Positions 48,101 to 58,303 of a DNA stretch of 64,000 nt are shown here, piece by piece. Origin of the DNA: Rebecca billardiae RCC1528 (taxonomy: Eukaryota; Haptophyta). Made by a program: the position numbers and the translations under genes. Under the pieces are notes generated by a model, which made no database searches, was not told the origin of the DNA, and saw only the letters and a list, made by a program, of their open reading frames with translations. The stretch lies in the NCBI GenBank assembly GCA_965240325.2, contig OZ251224.1, positions 1,240,001 to 1,304,000 of the forward strand. Direction: 5' to 3'. How positions within the stretch are numbered: position 1 is the first letter of the stretch; each line of letters begins with the position of its first letter.

Positions 48101-48729
48101 CCCACGAGCTTCACGAGCCCCAGCGCGTCCTCGTACGGCCGGTCGAACAGGCTCACGTCCTGCGGCGGGATGCTGTTCAGACCGCTGAAGTCTTGCAGCG
48201 CGTCGCGCCGGATGAGCTCGTACTTGTTGCGCTCGCGCGTGCTCGCGTTGGGCTTGAGCAGCTCGTCGAGCGGCCACTGCTCAGTCTTCTTTGGCGGCAT
48301 CGCGGGGTCGACGCGCACGGGCACGATGTCCACGCCGCGCTTGAGGGCGGCATGGATCTCGAGCAGGCACGGCAACGACCTGAAGAGCGCGCGCGTGAGC
48401 AGCACGACGAGCACCTTGGCTGTCGAGCGGTCACCATCGATGCGAAGCAGGAAGATGCGCCAGTCCTCACCCGGTGGGAGCATCAGCCCCGAGATGCACG
48501 GCAGCCCTGAGCTGAAGAAGAGCGAGATGAGGTCTCGCGCACGCCAGACGCCCGGGCCCGTGCCGTGCTCGTCTTGTTCGCGCTTGCCCGTCGCATACGA
48601 GAAGGCGATCTCCGGGTAGAAGTCGTCAAAGTTGTCCGTGGGCACCAGCGCCTGCAGCTCATTCTGCAGCTGCAGCACCGCGTCCTTTGTCGTCCGCTCG
48701 GGCGGCTCGCTCACCCACGAGGCCGACAT
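45190..48729 (-). CDS. TIR - SAM - armadillo repeat protein (SARM1 parts in reverse order)
   Basis: 1,179 residues. The TIR-like domain (~37-215) has FYPEIAFSYATG (box 1), AKVLVVLLTRALFRS and LLEIHAALKRGVDIVPV. Glu124 in LEIHAAL aligns with the catalytic Glu of SARM1-type TIR NADases (KEIVTALxxxKNIVPI). A SAM domain follows (~263-332; LDVEGVCALLEALSFGDI, GLDSKPRQRRLLQKI), then a Pro/Ala linker (340-392). Three ~230-residue armadillo blocks start at ~394, ~617 and ~860 with L(S/T)KEQLKALDWKGLVAA and contain repeated AADAGAVxAxxxAM units. SARM1 is ARM-SAM-SAM-TIR; here the order is inverted with the same module set. Predicted role: NAD-cleaving or scaffold signalling protein regulated by the ARM array. 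Divergent from a SLOG-TRPM-like gene. Confidence 0.82.
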   Translation of the reverse strand: MSASWVSEPPERTTKDAVLQLQNELQALVPTDNFDDFYPEIAFSYATGKREQDEHGTGPGVWRARDLISLFFSSGLPCISGLMLPPGEDWRIFLLRIDGDRSTAKVLVVLLTRALFRSLPCLLEIHAALKRGVDIVPVRVDPAMPPKKTEQWPLDELLKPNASTRERNKYELIRRDALQDFSGLNSIPPQDVSLFDRPYEDALGLVKLVGGMVQRETHAPSAPTPVSHTGPESPKSGARGGKDGGKGGDGAPNAAAKPKGVVPLASLDVEGVCALLEALSFGDIAPMARKSRFVGEDLAFVELDDLAGWGLDSKPRQRRLLQKIKDFEQTGVPAELVQGAGEGGGTPPSTPPAKPPSTPPAKPPPASPAPAAPATPAPAAPATGAATGAAGGGLSKEQLKALDWKGLVAAVENAPDAESAERAVVEVAVRTKQAGTEQPAADAGAVRAIIKALEKHAKAASTQAKATNAMINVIYGKDEAGYKRKQQAVDQGVLPIVMRAMEAHADHQEMQLKGCSLVKSVCLGPGTRKQAAADAGAVKAVVRAMDKHPKSAELQKEACIALYNICTGMVAVQKQAKDAGAVAAAERAKREHPSDEKVKAEADDLLKNRLGVKPAVALTKEQLKALDWKGLIAAVENAPDADAVSTAMFEVGVRTKQAGSEQPAADAGAVRAIVKAMERHAKSSNAQAKACNALYNVMYGKDEAGYKRKQQAVDEGVLPAVIRSMDQHSGFEEMQLTGCKVLQSVCLGPGTRKKAAADAGAVKAFVRAMDSHVKSAKIQIEACIGLYNICSGTNDTARAIQQQAIDAGARAAAERAKREHPSDEKVKAEADDLLQKRLGPDAGTRAAAGAAAGAGAGPTAALTKEQLEKLDFKGLVAAIDSAAASESSINAGAAVRALDVLIGKTRPDGSEQPAVDAGALHALVHAMKTYAKHAEVQAKACSALHNICHSSDPRKQAAAEAGVLPPVVSAINAHPADKSVHQKACQALANVCRGTTAAALTRKQQAAEAGAISAVVAAMTASAKHKDVLSDGCDSLINLLGGKDDAALARNKQGEEAGVLRAAVAAMDAFPDEANLQRLASQVVACQCYGLDSGRGQKAADAGALQAILRAMEKHPKEALLQQKACIAVYNMVAGSDSLKRRAVELGARTAAERAKREHASDENVQEEANDLIKRLKGF

Positions 48730-48962
48730 GATGAGCCCCGACGATAGCCGAGCGCCCCCGGCCGCCGGGTCCAGCAGGCAAGCGCAGGAGTGGTTACACA
48801 GTCGTTACGTGACACCGCGGGTAAATGTCTCTACTGTATGTAAGATTTACTATGACGAACTAATCTCTAAATCATGTTCATCATTTTGGTCCAAAACTAA
48901 TATCCGGTATTCAAGGCTCGCTGAAAAGCCGCCGAGCACCCGCCCGCGGGTCGAGAACTCGA
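48730..48962. promoter_or_regulatory. Shared divergent promoter region between TIR-SAM-ARM and SLOG-channel genes
   Basis: Only 233 bp separate the two start codons. The right part (48820-48905) is markedly AT-rich (CTGTATGTAAGATTTACTAT, ATCATGTTCATC) within otherwise GC-rich DNA. Co-regulation is inferred from geometry only. Confidence 0.45.
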
Positions 48963-51900
48963 ATGGCGGGCGAACCGGCGCCGGGCGACGGTGCCACGCG
49001 CTCGCCGCCCGAGGCCGCGGATGGGGGCCAGTATGCGCGCAGGGCGTCGCGCAGGCCGACCCTGACGTTCCGGCGCCCCTCGACCGCGGACGGGTACAGC
49101 GCACTCGACCCGTCCAAAGTGAGGCGCCGGCTGTCCCTCCTGCCGGCGCTCGCGATGCAGCGCAAGCAGCGCCAGTCGATCCGGCAGGTGGAGCACGCGG
49201 CCCTCGTCGTCTTCGCGGCGCAGAAGATCTGGCGGTACTGGACGATGCTGCGCGAGCGGCGCACCGAGTCCTGCAAGCCCGACCAGTTCTCACGGTACGA
49301 CGGCGTCGGCACGGCCGACTACGGCTCGATCGTGTTTGAGAAGCACGGCGTGCGCGAGCCCGCGCGGTACATCCGGCTGTGGACGAAGGACACGAGCGAC
49401 ATCGACCGGGTGGTCGGTCTGGTGACGAACGTGTGGGCCGTCCCGCGCGCGCGCGTCGTGATCTCGCTCACCGGCGGCGCGCAGGACCTCAACCTGAAGC
49501 CGCACGTTCACGACGTGATCAACCGCGGGCTGGTGCGCGCCGCGCAGCTCACGCACGCGTGGATCGTGACGGGCGGCACGGACACGGGCGTGATGAAGCT
49601 GGTGGGCGACGCGGTCCGCGACTACCAGGCCAACGTGCCGTGCATCGGCGTCGGGACGTGGGGCGTCACGTACGGGCGCGAGCAGCTCTCGAACAACCGC
49701 GGCGGCGAGCGCTTCTACCGCAAGCTGCGCCGCTCGGACAAGTCGGGCGCGCCGCTGCAGCCGAGCCACACGCACTTCTTGCTCCTGGACTCAGGGCACG
49801 AGGGCAAGGACGCGTGGGGCGGCGAGATCGACTTCCGCATGGAGTTCGAGAAGCGATACTGCGAGCGGTACGGCGTGCCCACCGTGCACGTCGCGATCGG
49901 CGGCGGCGCGGGCACGCTGCGCACCATCAAGGTGGCGGTGCAGACGGGGGTGCCGACGGTGCTCATCACGGACTCGGGCGGCGCGCCCGCCGTGATCGCG
50001 CACTACATGCGCACGGAGGAGCTCGCCGTCGACCCCCGCGGTGAGCGCGGCTTCAAGCCGCCGCCCGACGTCGCGCGCTCGGCGAGCAAGCTGGGCGAGT
50101 GGAAGGAGCAGATGCGCGCGCAGGTGGCAGAGATTGTCGAGCTGAACAAGCACAAGCGCGTGCTCACCGCCTTCTCCGCGCGGCTCGGCGCGGACGTGCA
50201 CTCCAACCTCGACCTGGTGCTGCTCAACGCGATGCTCTTCGACACGGAGGGCAACCTGCGCCAGCACGACGTGCACGAGTCGAAGCAGATGCTGCAGCTC
50301 GCCATCGAGTGGGGGCGCAAGGAGGTCGTGCAGGCGTGGATGGAGAAGAGCCCCACGCTCACCGTCGGCCGCACGTCGGTCGCGCAGCCCGGCCGCGCCG
50401 AGGCGGCGGCGCAGCCGCGCAAGCAGCGCCTGTCGCACGGCGCCGAGCCCGGCGGCACCGCCGGGATGGCCGTCGAGGAGGCGCTGCGCGAGGGCCTGCT
50501 CCTCGCGCTCACGACGTACAAGGCGGACATCGTCGACCTGCTGCTCGGGCAGAACGTGAAGGCGGCCGAGATCGACCTGCTCCAGCTGTGGCACGGCACG
50601 GACATGCGCAACTTCGACGTGCCGATCGAGCAGCTCGAGCGCGGGATGCGGCTGTGGGAGCAGGAGACGCTCGGCGCCACCGCGAAGAAGGTCGACGAGG
50701 CACTGTACGCGCTCTCGTTCCACGCTGGCGGCGGCGCGGCCGGGCGGCGAGCCGGCGGCGGCTGGCTCGGCTGGCTCAGCACGGCCTTTGGGCTGGGCGG
50801 CAGCGGCGGCTCGGCCGAGAGGGGCGGGGATGGGAGCAGCGCCTCCGAGGGCGCGGCGGCGGCGCATCCCGCCGCGCCCTCCCGGCTGAGCACCGAGGAC
50901 CCCGCTGCGGGCTTCGCGAAGAACGGCGGCGCGAACGGCGGCGGCGCGCCGACCGTGGGCGACGTGAGCGCGATGCACGCGGAGCGGCGGCAGCGGCGCA
51001 AGCTCGAGCTGTACCGCAAGTACGTGGTGCCCTTCATCGCGCACACGTTCGACATGCGCGAGCTCAGCGCGCTCTGGCTGCGCCCGAGTACGCGCAGCTG
51101 GCGCGTGCAGGACCTCTTCTACTGGGCGGTGTGCGACCCGCTCGCGGGCGAGCGGCTCGTGCACGTGCTCTGGTGCCACGTCGACGAGCCGATCCGCTCG
51201 GCGCTCGTCGCCAGCCACATGTCGTCCGTGCTCGCGCGGCTCGCGCGGTTCGGCGCGAAGAAGCACGAGGTGCTCGCGCACACGTACGAGTCGTGGGCCG
51301 TCGGCGTGCTCGACCAGTGCCAGAACGAGATCGAGGCGCGCTGGCTGCTGCAGAGACAGTTTGACGAGTGGCCGGCCGAGCGGCGCGGCGGCACGCTCAT
51401 GTCGTTCGCCGTGCGCCGCTCGCGCAAGGCGTTCGTCGCGCACGCGCACGCGCAGGCGACGCTCGACGCGTGGTGGCGCGGCGACATCGTCGAGCGCTTC
51501 GATGCGGAGCGCGGCTTCGGCTCGCGCTGCCTGCTCGACATCGACCCGCCGTTTGTGCGTGTGCTGCTGCACGCCGCCACCTTCACGCTGCTCGGGCTCA
51601 TCGAGATGCAGCCGACGCTCGCCGCCAAGTACCACCACGCGCGCCGGGAGCAGCTCGCGGGCGGGCCGGCCTCGCCCCTCTCGCCGCTGCGCCGCGGCAA
51701 GGGCCCGGTCCACCGCAGCGCCACGCAGCACTGGCACAACATCTTCCTGCTCGACACGTGGCGCGACATCGATCCGCCCAAGGTGGGCTGGTGGGCCGAG
51801 TTCCGCGACTTTTACGCCGCGCCCAAGACGAAGTTTGTGCTGCGCACCACGATGTACGTGTGCTTCCTCGCGCTGTACGCGGCCGTGCTCGTGGGCGACG

Positions 51901-53783
51901 ACGGCAAGCCCGACCTCACGTACATGGAGCTCGGCTTCTACGTGTGGGCGCTCTCACACGCGGTGGACGAGGCGCAGCAGCTCGCAGTCAACCTCGACCA
52001 CGACGAGCAGCACTTTGGCGACGAGGGCTGGAACGTGATCGACGCGATCATGTTCTGGGCGCTCTTCCCGATCGCGATCGCGCTGCGCGTGGCCGCGCGC
52101 GTCACGTGCTGCGCGCAGCCGCAGCGCTCGATCGAGCACGACCCGCTCGGCCACTCGCTCGCCACCGAGTGTACGTGCGAGCCCGCGGCGCTCGCGCGCC
52201 TCATCCTCGCGGTGAACGCGGTGCTCTGCTTCGTGCGCTTCCTCGCCAACTACCGCGTGCACAAGCGGCTGGGCGTGCTGATCCACGTGATCTTCACGAT
52301 GCTCTCGGACGTGCAGGTGTTCGTGTACATCCTCTCCGTCGTCGTCTGCGGCTTCGCGCTCGCGTTCGGCGGGATCGCGCCGCCGCGCATGCTGCGTCTG
52401 CACGGCGACGCGTCGAGCCCGTTCCTCATCCCGATCTGGTCCGCGTTCGACCTGCCCGACATCGACCAGCTCACCGAGCCCGAGCACTCGGAGGCGCCGT
52501 TCCTCGGGATGGCGCTGCTCGCCGTCTATCTCTTCGTCGCGCAGATCCTGCTGGTCAACCTGCTGATCGCGATGATGAACTCGTCGTACGCCAAGGCGCA
52601 GCACTCGAGCGAGGAGGAGTGGGCGGCGTCGCGCGCGACCAGCGTGATGGAGCTGCGCATGCTGCTGCCGTGCCCGCCGCCCTTCTCGCTGCCGTACCTC
52701 GGCCTCCTGCTGCTCGCGCAGCTCGGGCGCAACTGCCTCGCGCGCTGCGGCCTCGCCGAGCGGCTGCGCTCGCGCCCGCAGCGCGCGCGGCTCGGCAGCC
52801 TGATCGACGCGGACGACACGGGCGAGCGCAAGAGGCGCTACTTCAAGTTCCTGCACGACTTCCTCGAGGAGCAGCAGCGGCGGCACACCTCGAGCATCGA
52901 CCAGCGGATGATCGCGCTGCGCGAGGACGTCGACCGGCTCGCGTCGATGCTCGAGACCGCCGCGGCCGACCGCGCCGACTCCAAGGTGCTCATCGACCGC
53001 GTGGACGCGCGGCTGGAGGCGAGCCTGCCGGCGGCGGCGCTGCAGACGGCGCGCTCGAGCATGGCGGCGCGCGCGTCCACCGCCGCGCTCGGCGCGTCGG
53101 AGCGCGGCCAGCAGGCGCTCTTCGAGCGAAGGGTGGCCAGCCCGGGCAGCTCGCCGCTGCCCGCCGGTCGGTTGGAGTCCGATCCGGCCGCCTCGCCCGC
53201 GGAGGCGGCCCTCGCGTCGCGCGTGCGCGCCCTCGAGGCTCGCGAGGCCGAGCTGCTGGCTCAGCTCGACACGGCGCGGCAGCAAGCGGCGGAGGCGACG
53301 GGTGCGCCGCGCGGCCAGCCAGCCATCTCGCTTGATGAGCGGCTGGCCGCCATCGCCTCGCCAGCCGGCTCTTCGCGCTCGGGCTCGTCGCTGAGCCAAC
53401 GGCCGGCGCGCCCGGGCCCGCCGCCGCACGCCACGCCCCTCTCCGCGGCTCTGTCCGGCGACGCGGATGGCGCGCCGTCTCCTGCGCGCAACAACTCGCG
53501 ACCGCGCACGGCGCCGCGCCCTGCAGGCGACGCGCGCGAGCCGCTGTGGCGAGAGCTGCCCGCCGTGGGCACGAGCAGCCGCTCCGACCACAGGCCCAAC
53601 CGTGCGCCGCCAGCATCCTCCCGCTCGCCGCCGCCCGACGCCAGAGGCCCGCCGAGCGCGAGACGCGAGGGGGCGCTTCGGCCTGCCCAGCCGCCTCGCC
53701 GGCCCGCGGCACGGCCGGGCGACCGCGACGTGCCGCCACGGCCGGGGCAAGGACGCCCATCGTACGGCGACAACTACCTGTAA
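48963..53783 (+). CDS. TRPM-like cation channel with N-terminal SLOG sensor, paralogue 2
   Basis: 1,606 residues, collinear with the paralogue at 34838-39559. SLOG domain (~150-350): VVISLTGGAQDLNLKPHVHD, NRGLVRAAQLTHAWIVTGGT, DTGVMKLVGDAVRDY, CIGVGTWGVTYGREQL, HTHFLLLDSG, WGGEIDFRMEFEKRY, VAIGGGAGTLRTI, LITDSGGAPA. TM domain ~957-1204 (TKFVLRTTMYVCFLALYAAV to ILLVNLLIAMMN), pore segment SPFLIPIWSAFDLPDID, coiled coil around 1290-1350, Pro/Ser/Arg-rich tail. An extra low-complexity insertion (~595-665, Gly/Ala/Ser) separates the helical region. No enzymatic C-terminal domain. Probably a nucleotide- or Ca2+-gated cation channel; its gene is divergent from the TIR-SAM-ARM gene. Confidence 0.9.
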   Translation: MAGEPAPGDGATRSPPEAADGGQYARRASRRPTLTFRRPSTADGYSALDPSKVRRRLSLLPALAMQRKQRQSIRQVEHAALVVFAAQKIWRYWTMLRERRTESCKPDQFSRYDGVGTADYGSIVFEKHGVREPARYIRLWTKDTSDIDRVVGLVTNVWAVPRARVVISLTGGAQDLNLKPHVHDVINRGLVRAAQLTHAWIVTGGTDTGVMKLVGDAVRDYQANVPCIGVGTWGVTYGREQLSNNRGGERFYRKLRRSDKSGAPLQPSHTHFLLLDSGHEGKDAWGGEIDFRMEFEKRYCERYGVPTVHVAIGGGAGTLRTIKVAVQTGVPTVLITDSGGAPAVIAHYMRTEELAVDPRGERGFKPPPDVARSASKLGEWKEQMRAQVAEIVELNKHKRVLTAFSARLGADVHSNLDLVLLNAMLFDTEGNLRQHDVHESKQMLQLAIEWGRKEVVQAWMEKSPTLTVGRTSVAQPGRAEAAAQPRKQRLSHGAEPGGTAGMAVEEALREGLLLALTTYKADIVDLLLGQNVKAAEIDLLQLWHGTDMRNFDVPIEQLERGMRLWEQETLGATAKKVDEALYALSFHAGGGAAGRRAGGGWLGWLSTAFGLGGSGGSAERGGDGSSASEGAAAAHPAAPSRLSTEDPAAGFAKNGGANGGGAPTVGDVSAMHAERRQRRKLELYRKYVVPFIAHTFDMRELSALWLRPSTRSWRVQDLFYWAVCDPLAGERLVHVLWCHVDEPIRSALVASHMSSVLARLARFGAKKHEVLAHTYESWAVGVLDQCQNEIEARWLLQRQFDEWPAERRGGTLMSFAVRRSRKAFVAHAHAQATLDAWWRGDIVERFDAERGFGSRCLLDIDPPFVRVLLHAATFTLLGLIEMQPTLAAKYHHARREQLAGGPASPLSPLRRGKGPVHRSATQHWHNIFLLDTWRDIDPPKVGWWAEFRDFYAAPKTKFVLRTTMYVCFLALYAAVLVGDDGKPDLTYMELGFYVWALSHAVDEAQQLAVNLDHDEQHFGDEGWNVIDAIMFWALFPIAIALRVAARVTCCAQPQRSIEHDPLGHSLATECTCEPAALARLILAVNAVLCFVRFLANYRVHKRLGVLIHVIFTMLSDVQVFVYILSVVVCGFALAFGGIAPPRMLRLHGDASSPFLIPIWSAFDLPDIDQLTEPEHSEAPFLGMALLAVYLFVAQILLVNLLIAMMNSSYAKAQHSSEEEWAASRATSVMELRMLLPCPPPFSLPYLGLLLLAQLGRNCLARCGLAERLRSRPQRARLGSLIDADDTGERKRRYFKFLHDFLEEQQRRHTSSIDQRMIALREDVDRLASMLETAAADRADSKVLIDRVDARLEASLPAAALQTARSSMAARASTAALGASERGQQALFERRVASPGSSPLPAGRLESDPAASPAEAALASRVRALEAREAELLAQLDTARQQAAEATGAPRGQPAISLDERLAAIASPAGSSRSGSSLSQRPARPGPPPHATPLSAALSGDADGAPSPARNNSRPRTAPRPAGDAREPLWRELPAVGTSSRSDHRPNRAPPASSRSPPPDARGPPSARREGALRPAQPPRRPAARPGDRDVPPRPGQGRPSYGDNYL

Positions 53784-54637
53784 CTATACGAGCAGCCGCG
53801 TTGCGACGCGCAACGCTGCACAGTGCTCTAAGCTCGCTCTGACCGTGTCGTAGTCTTTCGGTGTAGTGACCGGACGCGAGTCACTACGGTAGACTCACTC
53901 ACTCTACGACAGCGCAGTAGTACTGAGTCTGATACTACTGATTGATGACGCGACTATATGATGATCGCGACTTGACTCTGCGCTGACGCGTCTTGACTAA
54001 CAGTTTACTACAAGAATAAGAGACGCACACAGCTCACGGGCAGGCGAATATATATATATATATATATATAGATATATAGATATAGATATAGATATATAGA
54101 TATAGATATAGATATAGATATAGATATAGATATAGATATAGATATAGATATAGATATAGATATAGATATAGATATAGATATAGATATAGACTCTATACGC
54201 ACTAGACTGTCCATGACGTCACTACGGACTGTACTCAATCGGCTACTCATCTACGGTCTCGCTAGCTAGAGCCTAGACATCACAATAAGTCATCACGATG
54301 ACGACAGCGCGCCATATTGACGCGACGACCGGCGGACGCCGCGGACGTCACGAGACTACATCACGCGATGAATCCGCCTTTATTATACTGCTTATTGCGC
54401 GCATCAGCCGAGCATCATGCGCCGTACTGCTGCTAGATATACTGCTCTATTAAGCTGCGCGCTGCTGATATGATATATCGATCATCGCACGACTAGCTAT
54501 CGATGCGCTGCGATACGAGGAGGCCCATCAACTCACCTGCCAGTGATGGCGCCGCGGCCGCCACCGGCGGCCGGACGAGCCGCGGCGGAGAATAGGGTGC
54601 TAGATGAGTAGCTTAGATATGGCTTATAGTAGTACGC
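53784..54637. other. Intergenic region with (GATATA)n microsatellite
   Basis: AT-richer DNA with stops in all frames; microsatellite at 54047-54190. It lies between the 3' ends of two convergent channel genes. Confidence 0.6.
54047..54190. repeat. (TA)n / (GATATA)n microsatellite
   Basis: Short TA run followed by about 20 GATATA hexamers. Confidence 0.97.
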
Positions 54638-57600
54638 TCATTGCGCGGCGGGCCGTCCGTGGTCGCGTCCGAGACGTGGCCAGGGCGACGGCGTGCGTCG
54701 CCGGGCGAGCGTTGTGCTGCGCATGTCCTCGAGCACGTAGACCCACCTCTGGCACGAGGGCGGCATCGGCGTGGTGAAGTCCCAGCCGCACCTCTGCAGC
54801 AGGAGCTTCACGGCCAGCGCGCACACGAGCGCGGCCGCGATGATGGACATGCCGGCGAGCGCGGGCACGAGCATGCGCGCGTCGTCGACGTAGCTGAGGC
54901 TCGCGCCGAGGCGCGGGGCGAGCATGACGCCCGCGCTCGCGCCCGCGGCGATCAGCAGGCAGTGCGCGGCGTAGAAGAGCCAGCGCTCCGCCACCCGCTT
55001 GCGCACGTCGCCCTTCGCCGAGAGCGCGAGCTCGGTGGCCGAGATCGTGCGCCGGCGGCCGGCGGAGCGCGTGAGCGCGTCCATGGCGGCCACGCACACC
55101 GAGGCGAGGACGAAGAGGGACAGCCCTATGATCGGCGCGAGCAGCATGGCGCGCGCGCTCGGGCCGAACTCCTGCTCGCGCCAGCGGTGCCGCTCGCCCG
55201 CCGCCGGGAGGGCGACGGCGAGCAGCGCGCCGCTCACGCACAGCACCGCGGCCAGCCCCCAGCGGCCGCCCGCGGCGCGCGCGACGTAGAGCGCGCACAT
55301 CACGTGCGCGCCGATGTGCGCGCCGTCGCCGATGTGCGCGCGCTCCTCGAGCGCCGCGTTCTTCGCGCGGAAGAAGCCGGCGATCGCGCCCGCGCCCACG
55401 CCGATCGAGATGGCGAGCATCAGCTGCAGCCCGGTGGAGACGCACGAGAAGGTGGTGCGCGCCGTCATGCCGAGCGCGCGCACGCCGAGCGCGGTGAGCG
55501 CGGCGATGGCCGCGCCGAGCAGCATGTCCACCGCCGCGCCCTCGCGCGCCACGAGGTCGGGCAGGTGCAGCGAGATGTCGAAGCCGAGCCCCGCGCCGAG
55601 CAGCCCCGCCATCGACGTGACCATCAGCGAGATGTCGCACGCGACCGGCGCGCGCACCGCAAACGCGCGCGCCTGCCGCAGCCACTCGGTCTGCTGCCGA
55701 CCGAGCGCGGGCAGCGCGGCTTGCGCGCCCGCTCTCTCCGCGCTGAGGCAGCGCGACACCAGCCGCTGCGCCGCCTCGTGCACGAGCACCGCGCTGATGA
55801 ACGCGACCGGCATCGCGATCGCGACGCCGGTCGAGCGCGCGCCGACCGAGCGGCCGACTGTTGCGCCCGACGCCGCGCCCATCGCGCCGCCGAGCAGCGT
55901 GCCAATCACGATGCCGGCCTGCAGGGCGGGCGGGAGGTCCTGCTCGCTGTCCGCCTCGGCCCAGCCCTCGCGCTGCTCGTCGTCGATGGGCAGGCGGCGC
56001 CACAGCACGTGCTGCGCGCCCAGCGCGCCCAGGGCCGTCGGCTGCGCCGGCGTCTGCTGCTGCTGCGGCTGCTTGCCCTCGTCGTCCGCGGGCCGCGGCG
56101 GGTTGTACGCGGTCGTCCACCACATCTGCAGCAGGTCGACGGTGGCGATGGTGGAGGCGAGCGCCTCGCGCCACGCCGACGTGCCGCGCGTCATCACGCG
56201 CCGGTGGTGCTCGGCGATCACCGCGATGATCAGGTTGAGCATCAGCACGGAGATGAGGAACGTGAACCCGAAGAAGAGCGCCATGTCGATCGCGTCGCCC
56301 TCAAAGTTGTCCAGGTCAAACTCGCCGAGCAGCATCCCCCACGCGGAGAGCAGCACAGAGTTGAGGTTGGAGAAGTCGTCGGTCGCCTCGCAGATCGGCG
56401 CGTCGAGCGTGCCGTTTGGCAGGCGCGCCACCTGCCACTCGCACGGCCGCGGGTCGTTGCGGTCCTCCCACCACTGGCGCGAGGGCTCAGAGAGGCGCAC
56501 GAAGAGCGCCAGCCCAAACGAGAAGATGATCAGCAGCATCACCTGGGCGAGGGCGCACGCGCGCACGAGGCGCGGCGCGGGGCATCAGGCGCTCGGGCGC
56601 GCGGGCAGCGGCCCCGCGGCCCCGCGCGCGCTCGCGGCCTCCCTCGCCCCCCCTCGGCCTCCCCGCGCGCCGGCTTCGCGCGCGCACCAGCACGAAGTGG
56701 TAGAGCTCCCTGAAGACGCGGATGACCATGTTGACTATCTCCGCCATGCCCGGCAGCACGCGCACCACGCCCAGGAAGCGGAAGCCGAGCATCACAACGC
56801 CCGCCGCCGCGGCGGGCGAGGTGTTCGGGTGGTGGCCGTCGCCGTTGATCACCACGCACGACGCCGGCATCGGCAGCCGGTCGTTCTCGCCGTTGCACTG
56901 CAGGTAGAGCGTCGCGGCGACCGTGGTCGCGCCCACGAGCAGCCAGTTGAACACCGAGGTCGGGTCTGCGAACAGGTAGGAGCGGACGGAGCCCGTCTCG
57001 CGCGTCCACAGCCGCCAGAGCGTGAGCTCGCGCACGAGGAGGAGCGAGTTGAGCCCGACCGTGAGCTTCGCGCTGAACGTCGCCGCGTCCTCCACGTGGC
57101 GCAGCATGAAGACCCGCCGGAAGAGCAGCACCTCCTCCCGGTCTCTGAACACGGACAGCACCAGGAAGCACAGGTACGCCCAGATGTACAGCCACACGAA
57201 GCAGTACTCGATCAGCCAGAACTTGCACGCGTACGCGTGCCACTTCGCGTCGATCAGCGCGACCACCGCCGGCGCGCGCAGGAGCTGCTCGCTCGCGCTC
57301 GACGCGACGAGCAGCGGCAGCAGCTCGCGGCACGCGAGCGCGTCCGCGATGCCGACGCGCAGCGCGCGCACGGGCGTGGACGCGCGTTGGTCGCCCTCCG
57401 CCTCGTCCACGCGCTGCACCGCCCACTGGCGCGGCGGGTCGCGCAGCGCGCCCGTGCGCGTGAGGAAGCTGCGCCGCGGCACGCACGCCGCCACGCCGAG
57501 CAGCTCGAGCGCCGCGTCGAGCGTGCGCGAGATCGAGCGCGCCGAGCGCAGCACCCACCACTGGTCCATCTCGTGCGCCTCGCCCGGCCACAGCGCCGGG

Positions 57601-58269
57601 TGTGCGCGCTCGAGCCCGAGCTCGTCGAGGAAGGTGGCGAGGAGGAAGGGGTACGTGCGCTGGAGGAGGAGCAGGTCGGTGACGTGGAGCGCGCTCGAGA
57701 GCGAGTGCGACTTGTTCTTGAGCGACACCATGTACGAGAGCAGCAGCTGCACCGACGGCCGGTCCTTGCGCTGCACGGCCAGCTTGAGCGCCGCGCACCC
57801 GTGCCGCCCGCCGTCGCGCGGCTCGACCAGCAAGAAGGGCTGGCCCCAGTCGCACGCGGCGTTGACGCAGAGCAGCTGGCGCAGGACGCGGTGGTTGCGC
57901 GAGTCGATCGCGCGCATCACGAGCGCGTGCGCGTTGCTCGCGAGCCGCGTGCCCCACAGCGGCGTCAGCTCCGCCCACCAGTGGTCGGTCGAGAGGTCCT
58001 CGACCGCAAACGGCGGCACGCTCGGCCGCGGACGCGTGTCCTCCTCCTCCTCGTCCTCGGCCGAGCGCGCCAACGGGCCGCCGCCGCCGGGCGCGCCCGC
58101 GGAGGCCTCGTGCTCGTGCGAGCGCGAGCTCGGGCGCGGCGGCTGCTGCTCGTTCAGCCAGCGCTCGAGCTGCTCGCGACCCCAGCGCAGCTCGAACGCG
58201 GCGCGCGCCATGCGCGGCCGCGCGCGCGGCGCGCGCTGCCCCGCGCTCGCCTCGCCGCCTCGGCCAGCC

Positions 58270-58303
<34 letters not shown>

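Noticed and set aside
54008-54250. Ser-Ile repeat frame
   Set aside because: Translation of the (GATATA)n microsatellite.
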